A stretch of 64,000 bases of DNA. Origin: Budorcas taxicolor (taxonomy: Eukaryota; Chordata; Mammalia; Artiodactyla; Bovidae). The stretch is from contig NC_068920.1 in NCBI RefSeq assembly GCF_023091745.1, positions 2,170,001 through 2,234,000 of the forward strand, given 5' to 3'. Positions 48,590 to 61,200 of the stretch are shown piece by piece (the first letter of the stretch is position 1; every line of letters starts with the position of its first letter). The notes under the pieces were generated by a model, which did no database searches, was not told the origin of the DNA, and saw nothing but the letters and a program-made list of their open reading frames with translations. Made by a program: the position numbers and the translations under genes.

Positions 48590-51500
48590 ATGGATCTTAG
48601 GGTGCTTCTGAGTCTCCCCAGGGGAGTCAGGCCTCGTCTCGAGTGGGTGCATGCACGTGCGCTTTCCTCCTGAGCTGCAGCAGTAGTGTCACGCTTCCTG
48701 TCACGTGGATCATGGGATCTGTGGCTTTCCATCGAGCCTTTCCCTCGAGGCTTTCCCACGGGGCTTTCCCAAAAGGCTGTGCCATGTGCCACCTTGGTGT
48801 GAGTCGATCCTCGGCGTGAAAGACGAGCCGGTGAAGGGAATAGAGGTTCCTCTGGAATGGACTGAGACATCTGGGGGACTCTTGGAATGGTGGCACGACC
48901 CTGGAGTTCCTCTCGCCGTTCCTGTTGAGAGGGCCTCCTCTTGAGATGCGCCGGGAAGGCCGGGAACTCTTTCCCAACGATGCAGGGAAAGGATCCCTCA
49001 TCTCGAGGTACGAGGCGGAAACGGGGCTCCTCTGGATGTGGGCGGGACCCTCGTGTTTCCTCTCGGGTGGAGACTTGTATGTCTGGGAACTTCTTGATTT
49101 GCACCAAGGGTGTGAAGAACCCTTTCTAAGTTCCAGAGGTAAGGTGTGATCAGCCTCGAGACGGCTCAGCGGAAATGGGACTCATCTCGCCTGGAGGGGA
49201 GAACCTCCTGGATTTTCTCGAGTTGCGGCAGGTCTTCTCGAGTTACGACCGGGACCTCAGGGACCCGCTCTGTTGGCCTCAGGAAAGGCCAATCCCCATG
49301 CGAGTTGCTAGGGGCCCTCTCGGGATTCCGTTCCCGTCCATGCCGGGGCCTAAGACATTGTGTGGAGTCGGGGCCGGAACCTGACGATTCCTCTCCAGTG
49401 TTGCCATGGATCTTGGGGTGCTTCTGAGTGTCCACAGGGGAGTCAGGCCTCGTCTCGAGTGGGGGCATGCACGTGCGGTTTCCTCCCGAACTGCAGCAGT
49501 AGTGTCACGCTTCCTGTCACGTGGATCAAGGGATTTGTGGCTTTCCTCGAGGCTTTCCCAGGGGGCTGTGCCACGTGCCACCTTGGTGTGAGTCGATCCT
49601 CGGCGTGAAAGACGAGCCGGTGAAGGGAAAAGTGGTTCCTCTGGAATGGACTGAGACATCTGGGGGACGCTTGGAATGGTGGCACGACCCGGGAGTTCCT
49701 CTCGCCGTTCCTGTTGAGAGCGCCTCCTCTTGAGAAGCGACGGGAAGGCTGGGAACTCTTGCCTGAAGAAGAGGGAAAGGATCCCTCATCTCGAGCTACG
49801 AGGCGGAAACGGGGTTCCTCTGGTTGTGGGCGGGACCCTCGTGTTTCCTCTCGAGTGGAGACGGGTATGTCGGGGAACTGCTTGAGTTGCACCAAGGGTG
49901 TGAAGGACCCTTTCGAAGTTCCAGAGGTGAGGTGTGATCAGCCTCGAGACGCCTCAGCGGAAATGGGCCTCATCTCGCCTAGAAGGGAGAACCTCCTGGA
50001 TTTTCTCGAGTTGCGGCAGGTCTTCTCGAGTTACGATGGGGACCTCAGTGACCAGCTCTGGTGGCCTCAGGAAAGGCCAGTCCCCATGTGAGTTGCTAGG
50101 GGGCACCTCGGGATTCCTCTCCCGTCCATGCCGGGACCTAAGACCTTGTGTGGAGTCGGGGCCAGAATCTGAGGATTCCTCTCCAGTGTTGACTTGGATC
50201 TTGGGGTGCTTCTGAGTCTCCCCAGGGGAGTCAGGCCTCGTCTCGAGTGGGGGCATGCACGTGCGCTTTCCTCCCGAGCTGCAGCAGTAGTGTCACGCTT
50301 CCTGTCACGTGGATCAAGGGATCTGTGGCTTTCCCTCGAGGCTTTCCCACGAGGCTATCCCACAGGGCTGTGCCACGTACCACCTTGGTGTGAGTCGATC
50401 CTCGGCGTGAAAGATGAGCCGGTGAAGGGAAACGAGGTTCCTCTGGAATGGACTGAGACATCTGGGGGACTCTTGGAATGGTGGCACGACCCTGGAGTTC
50501 CTCTCGCCGTTCCTGTTGAGAGGGCCTCCTCTTAAGATGCGACGGGAACTCCGGGAACTCTTTTCCGAAGAAGCAGGGAAAGGATTCCTCATCTCTAGCT
50601 ATGAGGCGGATACGGGGTCTTCTGGATGTGGGCGGGACCCTCGTGTTTCCTCTCGCGTGGAGACGGGTATGTCGGGGAACTTCTTGATTTGCACCAAGGG
50701 TGTGTAGGACCCTTTCGAGGTTCCAGAGGTGAGGTGTTATCAGCCTCAAGACGCCTCAGCAGAAATGGGCCTAATCTCGGCTGGAGGGCAGAACCTCCTG
50801 GATTTTCTCGAGTTGTGGCAGGTCTTCTCGACTTACGACGGGGACCTCAGGGACACGCACTGGTGGCCTCAGGAAAGGCCAGTCCCTATGCGAGTTGCTA
50901 GGGGCCCTCTCGGGATTCCTCTCCCGTCCATGCCGGGGCCTAAGACCTTGTGTGGAGTTGGGCCCGGAACCTGAGGATTCCTCTCCAGTGTTGCCATGGA
51001 TCTTGGGGTGCTTCTGAGTCTCCCCAGGGGAGTCAGGCCTCGTCTCTAGTGGGGGCATGCACGTACGCTTTCCTCCCGAGCTGAAGCAGTAGTATCACTC
51101 TTCCTGTCACGTGGATCAAGGGATCTGTGGCTTTCCCTCGAGGCTTTCCCACGAGGCTTTCCCACATGGCTGTGCCACGTGCCACCTTGGTGTGAGTCGA
51201 TCCTCGACGTGAAAGACGAGCCGGTGAAGGGAAAAGAGGTTCCTCTGGAATGGACTGAGACATCTGGGTGACTCTTGGTATGGTGGCACGACCCTGGACT
51301 TCCTCTCGCTATTCCTGTTGAGAGGGGCCCCTCTTGAGATGCGGCGGGAACGCCGGGAACTCTTTCCCGATGAAGCCGGGAAAGGATCCCTCATCTCGAG
51401 CTACGAGGCGGAAATGGGGCTCCTCTGGATGTGGGCGGCACCCTCGTGTTTCCTCTCGAGTGGAGACGGGTATGTCGGGGAACTTCTTGATTTGCACCAA

Positions 51501-51797
51501 GGGTGTGAAGGACCCTTTCGAATTTCCAGAGGTGAGGTGTGATCATCCTCGAGACGCCTCAGTGGAAATGGGCCTTATCTCGACTGGACGGGAGAATCTC
51601 CTGGATTTTCTCGAGGTGCGGCTGGCCTTCTCGAGTTACGTCGGGGATCTCAGGGACCCGCTATGGTGGCCTCTGGAAAGGCCAGTCCCCATGCGAGTTC
51701 CTAGGGGCCATCTCCAGATTCCTCTCCTGTATTTGCCAGAGCCTATGTCCTGTGTGGAGTCGGGGCCGGAAACTGAGGATCCCTCTCCAGTGTTGCC
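48590..51797 (+). repeat. 3208-bp P-Q-R-S tetramer, copy 1 (monomers 61-64)
   Basis: Monomers start at 48590 (P, 816 bp), 49406 (Q, 788), 50194 (R, 802) and 50996 (S, 802). The phase mark of R is mutated to ttggatctt. R carries tctagctatgaggcggatac and gtgtgtaggacc. S carries gaggggcccctcttgag. The unit repeats immediately at +3208 with few substitutions. Confidence 0.87.
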
Positions 51798-54700
51798 ATG
51801 GATCTTAGGGTGCTTCTGAGTCTCCCCAGGGGAGTCAGGCCTCGTCTCGAGTGGGGGCATGCACGTGCGCTTTCCTCCTGAGCTGCAGCAGTAGTGTCAC
51901 GCTTCCTGTCACGTGGATCATGGGATCTGTGGCTTTCCCTCGAGGCTTTCCCTCGAGGTTTTCCCTCGGGGCTTTCCCAAAAGGCTGTGCCATGTGCCAC
52001 CTTGGTGTGAGTCGATCCTCGGCGTGAAAGACGAGCCGGTGAAGGGAATAGAGGTTCCTCTGGAATGGACTGAGACATCTGGGGGACTCTTGGAATGGTG
52101 GCACGACCCTGGAGTTCCTCTCGCCGTTCCTGTTGAGAGGGCCTCCTCTTGAGATGCGCCGGGAACGCCGGGAACTCTTTCCCAACGATGCAGGGAAAGG
52201 ATCCCTCATCTCGAGGTACGAGGCGGAAACGGGGCTCCTCTGGATGTGGGCGGGACCCTCGTGTTTCCTCTCGGGTGGAGACTTGTATGTCTGGGAACTT
52301 CTTGATTTGCACCAAGGGTGTGAAGAACCCTTTCTAAGTTCCAGAGGTAAGGTGTGATCAGCCTCGAGACGGCTCAGCGGAAATGGGACTCATCTCGCCT
52401 GGAGGGGAGAACCTCCTGGATTTTCTCGAGTTGCGGCAGGTCTTCTCGAGTTACGACCGGGACCTCAGGGACCCGCTCTGTTGGCCTCAGGAAAGGCCAA
52501 TCCCCATGCGAGTTGCTAGGGGCCCTCTCGGGATTCCGTTCCCGTCCATGCCGGGGCCTAAGACATTGTGTGGAGTCGGGGCCGGAACCTGACGATTCCT
52601 CTCCAGTGTTGCCATGGATCTTGGGGTGCTTCTGAGTGTCCACAGGGGAGTCAGGCCTCGTCTCGAGTGGGGGCATGCACGTGCGGTTTCCTCCCGAACT
52701 GCAGCAGTAGTGTCACGCTTCCTGTCACGTGGATCAAGGGATTTGTGGCTTTCCTCGAGGCTTTCCCAGGGGGCTGTGCCACGTGCCACCTTGGTGTGAG
52801 TCGATCCTCGGCGTGAAAGACGAGCCGGTGAAGGGAAAAGTGGTTCCTCTGGAATGGACTGAGACATCTGGGGGACTCTTGGAATGGTGGCACGACCCGG
52901 GAGTTCCTCTCGCCGTTCCTGTTGAGAGCGCCTCCTCTTGAGAAGCGACGGGAAGGCTGGGAACTCTTGCCTGAAGAAGAGGGAAAGGATCCCTCATCTC
53001 GAGCTACTAGGCGGAAACGGGGTTACTCTGGTTGTGGGCGGGACCCTCGTGTTTCCTCTCGAGTGGAGACGGGTATGTCGGGGAACTGCTTGAGTTGCAC
53101 CAAGGGTGTGAAGGACCCTTTCGAAGTTCCAGAGGTGAGGTGTGATCAGCCTCGAGACGCCTCAGCGGAAATGGGCCTCATCTCGCCTAGAGGGGAGAAC
53201 CTCCTGGATTTTCTCGAGTTGCGGCAGGTCTTCTCGAGTTACGATGGGGACCTCAGTGACCAGCTCTGGTGGCCTCAGGAAAGGCCAGTCCCCATGTGAG
53301 TTGCTAGGGGGCACCTCGGGATTCCTCTCCCGTCCATGCCGGGACCTAAGACCTTGTGTGGAGTCGGGGCCAGAATCTGAGGATTCCTCTCCAGTGTTGA
53401 CTTGGATCTTGGGGTGCTTCTGAGTCTCCCCAGGGGAGTCAGGCCTCGTCTCGAGTGGGGGCATGCACGTGCGCTTTCCTCCCGAGCTGCAGCAGTAGTG
53501 TCACGCTTCCTGTCACGTGGATCAAGGGATCTGTGGCTTTCCCTCGAGGCTTTCCCACGAGGCTATCCCACAGGGCTGTGCCACGTACCACCTTGGTGTG
53601 AGTCGATCCTCGGCGTGAAAGATGAGCCGGTGAAGGGAAACGAGGTTCCTCTGGAATGGACTGAGACATCTGGGGGACTCTTGGAATGGTGGCACGACCC
53701 TGGAGTTCCTCTCGCCGTTCCTGTTGAGAGGGCCTCCTCTTAAGATGCGACGGGAACTCCGGGAACTCTTTTCCGAAGAAGCAGGGAAAGGATTCCTCAT
53801 CTCTAGCTATGAGGCGGATACGGGGTCTTCTGGATGTGGGCGGGACCCTCGTGTTTCCTCTCGCGTGGAGACGGGTATGTCGGGGAACTTCTTGATTTGC
53901 ACCAAGGGTGTGTAGGACCCTTTCGAGGTTCCAGAGGTGAGGTGTTATCAGCCTCAAGACGCCTCAGCAGAAATGGGCCTAATCTCGGCTGGAGGGCAGA
54001 ACCTCCTGGATTTTCTCGAGTTGTGGCAGGTCTTCTCGACTTACGACGGGGACCTCAGGGACACGCACGGGTGGCCTCAGGAAAGGCCAGTCCCTATGTG
54101 AGTTGCTAGGGGCCCTCTCGGGATTCCTCTCCCGTCCATACCGGGGCCTAAGACCTTGTGTGGAGTTGGGCCCGGAACCTGAGGATTCCTCTCCAGTGTT
54201 GCCATGGATCTTGGGGTGCTTCTGAGTCTCCCCAGGGTAGTCAGGCCTCGTCTCTAGTGGGGGCATGCACGTACGCTTTCCTCCCGAGCTGAAGCAGTAG
54301 TATCACTCTTCCTGTCACGTGGATCAAGGGATCTGTGGCTTTCCCTCGAGGCTTTCCCACGAGGCTTTCCCACATGGCTGTGCCACGTGCCACCTTGGTG
54401 TGAGTCGATCCTCGACGTGAAAGACGAGCCGGTGAAGGGAAAAGAGGTTCCTCTGGAATGGACTGAGACATCTGGGTGACTCTTGGTATGGTGGCACGAC
54501 CCTGGACTTCCTCTCGCTATTCCTGTTGAGAGGGGCCCCTCTTGAGATGCGGCGGGAACGCCGGGAACTCTTTCCCGATGAAGCCGGGAAAGGATCCCTC
54601 ATCTCGAGCTACGAGGCGGAAATGGGGCTCCTCTGGATGTGGGCGGCACCCTCGTGTTTCCTCTCGAGTGGAGACGGGTATGTCGGGGAACTTCTTGATT

Positions 54701-55005
54701 TGCACCAAGGGTGTGAAGGACCCTTTCGAATTTCCAGAGGTGAGGTGTGATCATCCTCGAGACGCCTCAGTGGAAATGGGCCTTATCTCGACTGGACGGG
54801 AGAATCTCCTGGATTTTCTCGAGGTGCGGCTGGCCTTCTCGAGTTACGTAGGGGATCTCAGGGACCCGCTATGGTGGCCTCTGGAAAGGCCAGTCCCCAT
54901 GGGAGTTGCTAGGGGCCATCTCCAGATTCCTCTCCTGTATTTGCCGGAGCCTATGTCCTGTGTGGAGTCGGGGCCGGAAACTGAGGATCCCTCTCCAGTG
55001 TTGCC
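51798..55005 (+). repeat. 3208-bp P-Q-R-S tetramer, copy 2 (monomers 65-68)
   Basis: Monomers start at 51798, 52614, 53402 and 54204, with lengths 816, 788, 802 and 802, exactly as in copy 1. Visible differences include gctactaggcggaaac near 53005 versus gctacgaggcgg, acgcacgggtgg near 54063 versus acgcactggtgg, and gtccataccgggg near 54134. Confidence 0.87.
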
Positions 55006-58000
55006 ATGGATCTTAGGGTGCTTCTGAGTCTCCCCAGGGGAGTCAGGCCTCGTCTCGAGTGGGGGCATGCACGTGCGCTTTCCTCCTGAGCTGCAGCAGT
55101 AGTGTCACGCTTCCTGTCACGTGGATCATGGGATCTGTGGCTTTCCCTCGAGGCTTTCCCTCGAGGTTTTCCCACGGGGCTTTCCCAAAAGGCTGTGCCA
55201 TGTGCCACCTTGGTGTGAGTCGATCCTCGGCGTGAAAGACGAGCCGGTGAAGGGAATAGAGGTTCCTCTGGAATGGACTGAGACATCTGGGGGACTCTTG
55301 GAATGGTGGCACGACCCTGGAGTTCCTCTCGCCGTTCCTGTTGAGAGGGCCTCCTCTTGAGATGCGCCGGGAACGCCGGGAACTCTTTCCCAACGATGCA
55401 GGGAAAGGATCCCTCATCTCGAGGTACGAGGCGGAAACGGGGCTCCTCTGGATGTGGGCGGGACCCTCGTGTTTCCTCTCGGGTGGAGACTTGTATTCTG
55501 GGAACTTCTTGATTTGCACCAAGGGTGTGAAGAACCCTTTCTAAGTTCCAGAGGTAAGGTGTGATCAGCCTCGAGACGGCTCAGCGGAAATGGGACTCAT
55601 CTCGCCTGGAGGGGAGAACCTCCTGGATTTTCTCGAGTTGCGGCAGGTCTTCTCGAGTTACGACCGGGACCTCAGGGACCCGCTCTGTTGGCCTCAGGAA
55701 AGGCCAATCCCCATGCGAGTTGCTAGGGGCCCTCTCGGGATTCCGTTCCCGTCCATGCCGGGGCCTAAGACATTGTGTGGAGTCGGGGCCGGAACCTGAC
55801 GATTCCTCTCCAGTGTTGCCATGGATCTTGGGGTGCTTCTGAGTGTCCACAGGGGAGTCAGGCCTCGTCTCGAGTGGGGGCATGCACGTGCGGTTTCCTC
55901 CCGAACTGCAGCAGTAGTGTCACGCTTCCTGTCACGTGGATCAAGGGATTTGTGGCTTTCCTCGAGGCTTTCCCAGGGGGCTGTGCCACGTGCCACCTTG
56001 GTGTGAGTCGAACCTCGGCGTGAAAGACGAGCCGGTGAAGGGAAAAGTGGTTCCTCTGGAATGGACTGAGACATCTGGGGGACTCTTGGAATGGTGGCAC
56101 GACCCGGGAGTTCCTCTCGCCGTTCCTGTTGAGAGGGCCTCCTCTTGAGAAGCGACGGGAAGGCTGGGAACTCTTGCCTGAAGAAGAGGGAAAGGATCCC
56201 TCATCTCGAGCTACGAGGCGGAAACGGGGTTCCTCTGGTTGTGGGCGGGACCCTCGTGTTTCCTCTCGAGTGGAGACGGGTATGTCGGGGAACTGCTTGA
56301 GTTGCACCAAGGGTGTGAAGGACCCTTTCGAAGTTCCAGAGGTGAGGTGTGATCAGCCTCGAGACGCCTCAGCGGAAATGGGCCTCATCTCGCCTAGAGG
56401 GGAGAACCTCCTGGATTTTCTCGAGTTGCGGCAGGTCTTCTCGAGTTACGATGGGGACCTCAGTGACCAGCTCTGGTGGCCTCAGGAAAGGCCAGTCCCC
56501 ATGTGAGTTGCTAGGGGGCACCTCGGGATTCCTCTCCCGTCCATGCCGGGACCTAAGACCTTGTGTGGAGTCGGGGCCAGAATCTGAGGATTCCTCTCCA
56601 GTGTTGACTTGGATCTTGGGGTGCTTCTGAGTCTCCCCAGGGGAGTCAGGCCTCGTCTCGAGTGGGGGCATGCACGTGCGCTTTCCTCCCGAGCTTCAGC
56701 AGTAGTGTCACGCTTCCTGTCACGTGGATCAAGGGATCTGTGGCTTTCCCTCGAGGCTTTCCCACGAGGCTATCCCACAGGGCTGTGCCACGTGCCACCT
56801 TGGTGTGAGTCGATCCTCGGCGTGAAAGACGAGCCGGTGAAGGGAAACGAGGTTCCTCTGGAATGGACTGAGACATCTGGGGACTCTTGGAATGGTGCCA
56901 CGACCCTGGAGTTCCTCTCGCCGTTCCTGTTGAGAGGGCCTCCTCTTAAGATGCGACGGGAACTCCGGGAACTCCTTTCCGAAGAAGCAGGGAAAGGATT
57001 CCTCATCTCGAGCTATGAGGCGGAAACGGGGCTCCTCTGGATGTGGGCGGGACCCTCGTGTTTCCTCTTGAGTGGAGACGGGTTTGTCGGGGAACTTCTT
57101 TATTTGCACCAAGGGTGTGAAGGACCCTTTCGACGTTCCAGATGTGAGGTGTGATCAGCCTCGAGACGCCTCAGCAGAAGCGGGCCTCATCTCGCCTGGA
57201 GGGGAGAAGCTCCTGGATTTTCTCGAGGTTCGGCTGGTCTTCTCGAGTTACGTCGGGGATCTCAGGGACCCGCTATGTTGGCCTCTGGAAAGGCCAGTCC
57301 CCATGCGAGTTGCTAGGGGCCATCTCCAGATTCCTCTCCTGTCCTTGCCGGAACCTATGTCCTGTGTGGAGTCGGGGCCGGAACCTGAGGATCCCTCTCC
57401 AGTGTTGCCATGGATCTTAGGGTGCTTCTGAGTCTCCCCAGGGGAGTCAGGCCTCCTCTCGAGTGGGGGCATGCACGTGCGCTTTTCTCCCGAGCTGCAG
57501 CAGGAATGTCACGCTTCCTATCACGTGGATCATGGGATCTGTGGCTTTCCCTCGAGGCTTTCCCACGGGGCTTTCCCAAAGGCTGTGCCATGTGCCACCT
57601 TGGTGTGAGTCGATCCTCGGCGTGAAAGACGAGCCGGTGAAGGGAAAAGAGGTTCCTCTGGAATGGACTGAGATATCTGGGGGATTCTTGGAATGGTGGC
57701 ACGACCCTGGAGTTCCTCTCGCCGTTCCTGTTGAGAGGGCCTCCTCTTGAGATGCGACGGGAACGCCTGGAACTCTTTCCCGACGAAGCAGGGAAAGGAT
57801 CCCTCATCTCAAGCTGCGAGGCGGAAACGGGGCTCTTCTGTATGCGGGCGGGTCCCTCGTGTTTCCTCTCGAGTGGAGACGGGTATGTCGGGGAACTTCT
57901 TGATTTGAACCAAGGGTGTGAAGGACCCTTTCGAAGTTCCAGAGGTGAGGTGTGATCAGCCTCGAGACGCCTGGCAGGAAATGGGCCTCATCTCGCCTGG

Positions 58001-58211
58001 CGGGGAGAACCTCCTGGATTTTCTCGAGGTGCGGCAGGTCTTCTCGACTTACGATGGGAAGCTCAGGGACCCGCTCTGGTGGCCTCAGAAAAGTCCAGTC
58101 CCCATGCGATTTGCTAGGGGCCCTCTCGGGATTCCTCTCCCGTCCATGCCGGGGCCTAAGAACTTGTGTGAAGTCGGGGCCGGAACCTGAGGATTCCTCT
58201 CCAGTGTTGCC
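55006..58211 (+). repeat. Recombined tetramer P-Q-R'-S' (monomers 69-72)
   Basis: Monomers start at 55006 (815 bp), 55821 (788), 56609 (801) and 57410 (802). P and Q continue the tetramer series, P being one base shorter at ttgtattctggg near 55494. From 56609 the sequence switches from R-S to the R'-S' type seen at 46160-47774: cgagcttcagcagtag, gacatctggggactcttgg with one G fewer, and gaatggtgccacg. The S' copy here has three minisatellite units where its near twin at 46961 has four, which accounts for 802 versus 814 bp. Confidence 0.82.
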
Positions 58212-61200
58212 ATGGATCTTGGGGTGCTTCTGAGTCTCCCCAGGGGAGTCAGGCCTCGTCTCGAGTGGGGGCATGCACGTGCGCTTTCCTCCCGAGCTGC
58301 AGCAGTAGTGTCACGCTTCCTGTCACGTGGATCAAGGGATCTGTGGCTTTCCCTCGAGGCTTTCACACGAGGCTATCCCACAGGTCTGTGCCACGTGCCA
58401 CCTTGGTGTGAGTCAATCCTCGGCGTGAAAGACGAGCCGTTTAAGGGAAAAGTGGTTCCTCTGGAATGGACTGAGACATCTGGGGGACTCTTGGAATGGT
58501 GGCACAACCCTGGAGTTCCTCTCGCCGTTCCTGTTGAGAGGGCCTCATCTTGAGATGCGACGGGAAAGCCGGGAACTCTTTCCCGACGAAGCCGGGAAAG
58601 GATCCCTCATCTCGAGCTACGAGGCGCAAACGGGGCTCCTCTGGATGTGGGCGGGACCCTCGTGTTTCCACTCGAATGGAGACGGGTATGTCGGGGAACT
58701 CTTGATTTGCACCAAGGGTGTGAAGGACCCTTTCGAAGTTCCAGAGGTGAGGTGTGATCAGCCTCGAGACGCCTCTGCGGAAATGGGCCTCATCTCGCCT
58801 GGAGGGGAGAATCTCCTGGATTTTCTCGAGCTGCGGCAGGTCTTCTCGAGTTACGACCGGGACCTCAGGGACCCGCTCTGTTGGCCTCAGGAAAGGCCAA
58901 TCCCCATGCGAGTTGCTAGGGGCCCTCTCGGGATTCCTCTCCCGACCATGCCGGGGCATAAGACTTTGTGTGGAGTCGGGGCCGGAACCTGAGGATTCCT
59001 CTCCAGTGTTGACATGGATCTTGGGGTGCTTCTGAGTCTCCCCAGTGGAGTCAGGCCTCGTCTCGAGTGGGAGCATGCACGTGTGATTTCCTCCCGAGCT
59101 GCAGCAGTAGTTTCATGCTTCCTGTCACGTGGATCAAGGGATCTGTGGCTTTCCCTCGAGGCTTTTCCACAGGGCTGTGCCAAGTGCCACCTTGGTGTGA
59201 GTCGATCGTCGGCATAGAAAACGAGCCGGTGTAGGGATAAGAGGTTCCTCTGGAATGGACTGAGACATCTGGGGGACTCTTGGAATGGTGGCACCACCCT
59301 GGAGTTCCTCTCGCCGTTCCTGTTGAGAGGGCCTCCTCTTGAGATGCGACGGGAACGCCGGGAACTCTTTCCCGACGAAGCACGGAAAGGATCCCTCATC
59401 TCGAGCTGCTAGGCGGATACGGGGCTCTTCTGGATGTGGGCGGGACCCTCGTGATTCCTCTCGCCTGGAGACTGGTATGTCGGGGAACTTCTTGATTTGC
59501 ACCAAGCGTGTGAAGGACCCTTTCGAGGTTCCAGAGGTGAGGTGTTATCAGCCTCGAGACGCCTCAGCAGAAATGGGCCTCATCTCGGCTGGAGGGCAGA
59601 ACCTCCTGGATTTTCTCGAGTTGCGGCAGGTCTTCTTGAGTTACGACGGGGACCTCAGGGACCCGCTCTGGTGGCCTCAGGAAAGGCCAGTCCCTGTGCG
59701 AGTTGCTAGGGGCCCTCTCGGGATTCCTCTTCCGTCCATGCTGGGGCCTAAGACCTTGTGTGGAGTCGGGCCCGGAACCTGAGGATTCCTCTCCAGTGTT
59801 GCCATCGATCTTGGTGTGTTTCTGAGTCTCCCCAGGGGAGTCTGGCCTCGTCTCTAGTGGGGGCATGCACGTGCGCTTTCCTCCCGAGCTGCAGCAGTAA
59901 TGTCATGCTTCCTGTCACGTGGATCAAGGGATCTGTGGCTTTCCCTAGAGGTTTTCCCACGAGGCTTTCCCACAGGGCTGTGCCGCGTGCCACCTTCGTG
60001 TGAGTCGATCCTCGGCGTGAAAGACGAGCCCTTGAATGGAAAAGAGGTTCCTCTGGAATGGACTGAGACATCTGGGTGACTCTTGGTATGGTGGCACGAC
60101 CCTGGAGTTCCTCTCGCCGTTCCTGTTGAGAGGGCCTCCTCTTGAGATGCGACGGGAACGCCGGGAACTCTTTCCCGATGAAGCAGGGAAAGGATCCCTC
60201 ATCTCGAGATACGAGGCGGAAATGGGGCTCCTCTGGATGTGGGCGGCACCCTCGTGTTTCCTCTCGAGTGGAGACGGGTATGTCGGGGAACTTCTGGATT
60301 TGCACCAAGGGTGTGAAGGACCCTTTCGAATTTCCAGAGGTGAGGTGTGATCATCCTCGAGACGCCTCAGCGGAAATGGGCCTTATCTCGACTGGACGGG
60401 AGAACATCCTGGATTTTCTCGAGGTGCGGCTGGTCTTCTCGAGTTACGTCGGGGATCTCAGGGACCCGCTATATTGGCCTCTGGAAAGGCCAGTCCCCTT
60501 GCGAGGTGCTAGGGGCCATCACCAGATTCCTCTCCTGTCCTTGCCGGAGCCTATGTCCTGTGTGGAGTCGGGGCCGGAACCTGAGGATTCCTCTCCAGTG
60601 TTGCCATGGATCTTAGGGTGCTTCTGAGTCTCCCCAGGGGAGTCAGGCCTCGTCTCGAGTGGGGGCATGCACGAGTGCTTTCCTCCCGAGATGCAGCAGT
60701 AGTGTCACGCTTCCTGTCACGTGGATCATGGGATCTGTGGCTTTCCCTCGAGGCTTTCTCTCGAGGCTTTCCCAGGGGGCTTTCCCACAAGTTGTGCCAC
60801 GTGCCACCTTGGTGTGAGTCAATCCTCGCCTTGAAAGCCGAGCCGTTGAAGGGAAAAGAGGTTCCTCTGGAATGGACTGAGACATCTGGGGGACTTTGGA
60901 ATGGTGGCACGACCCTGGAGTTCCTCTCGCCGTTCCTGTTGAGAGGGCCTCCTCTTGAGATGCGACGGGATCGCCGGGAACTCTTTCCCGACGAAGCACG
61001 GAAAGGATCCCTCATCTCGAGCTGCTAGGCGGATACGGGGGTCTTCTGGATGTGGGCGGGACCCTCATGTTTCCTCTCGAGTGGAGACGGGTATGTCGGG
61101 GAACTTCTGGATTTGCACCAAGGCTGGGAAGGACCCTTTGGAAGTTCCAGAGGTGAGGTGTGATCAGCCTCGAGACACCTCAGCGGAAATGGGCCTCATC

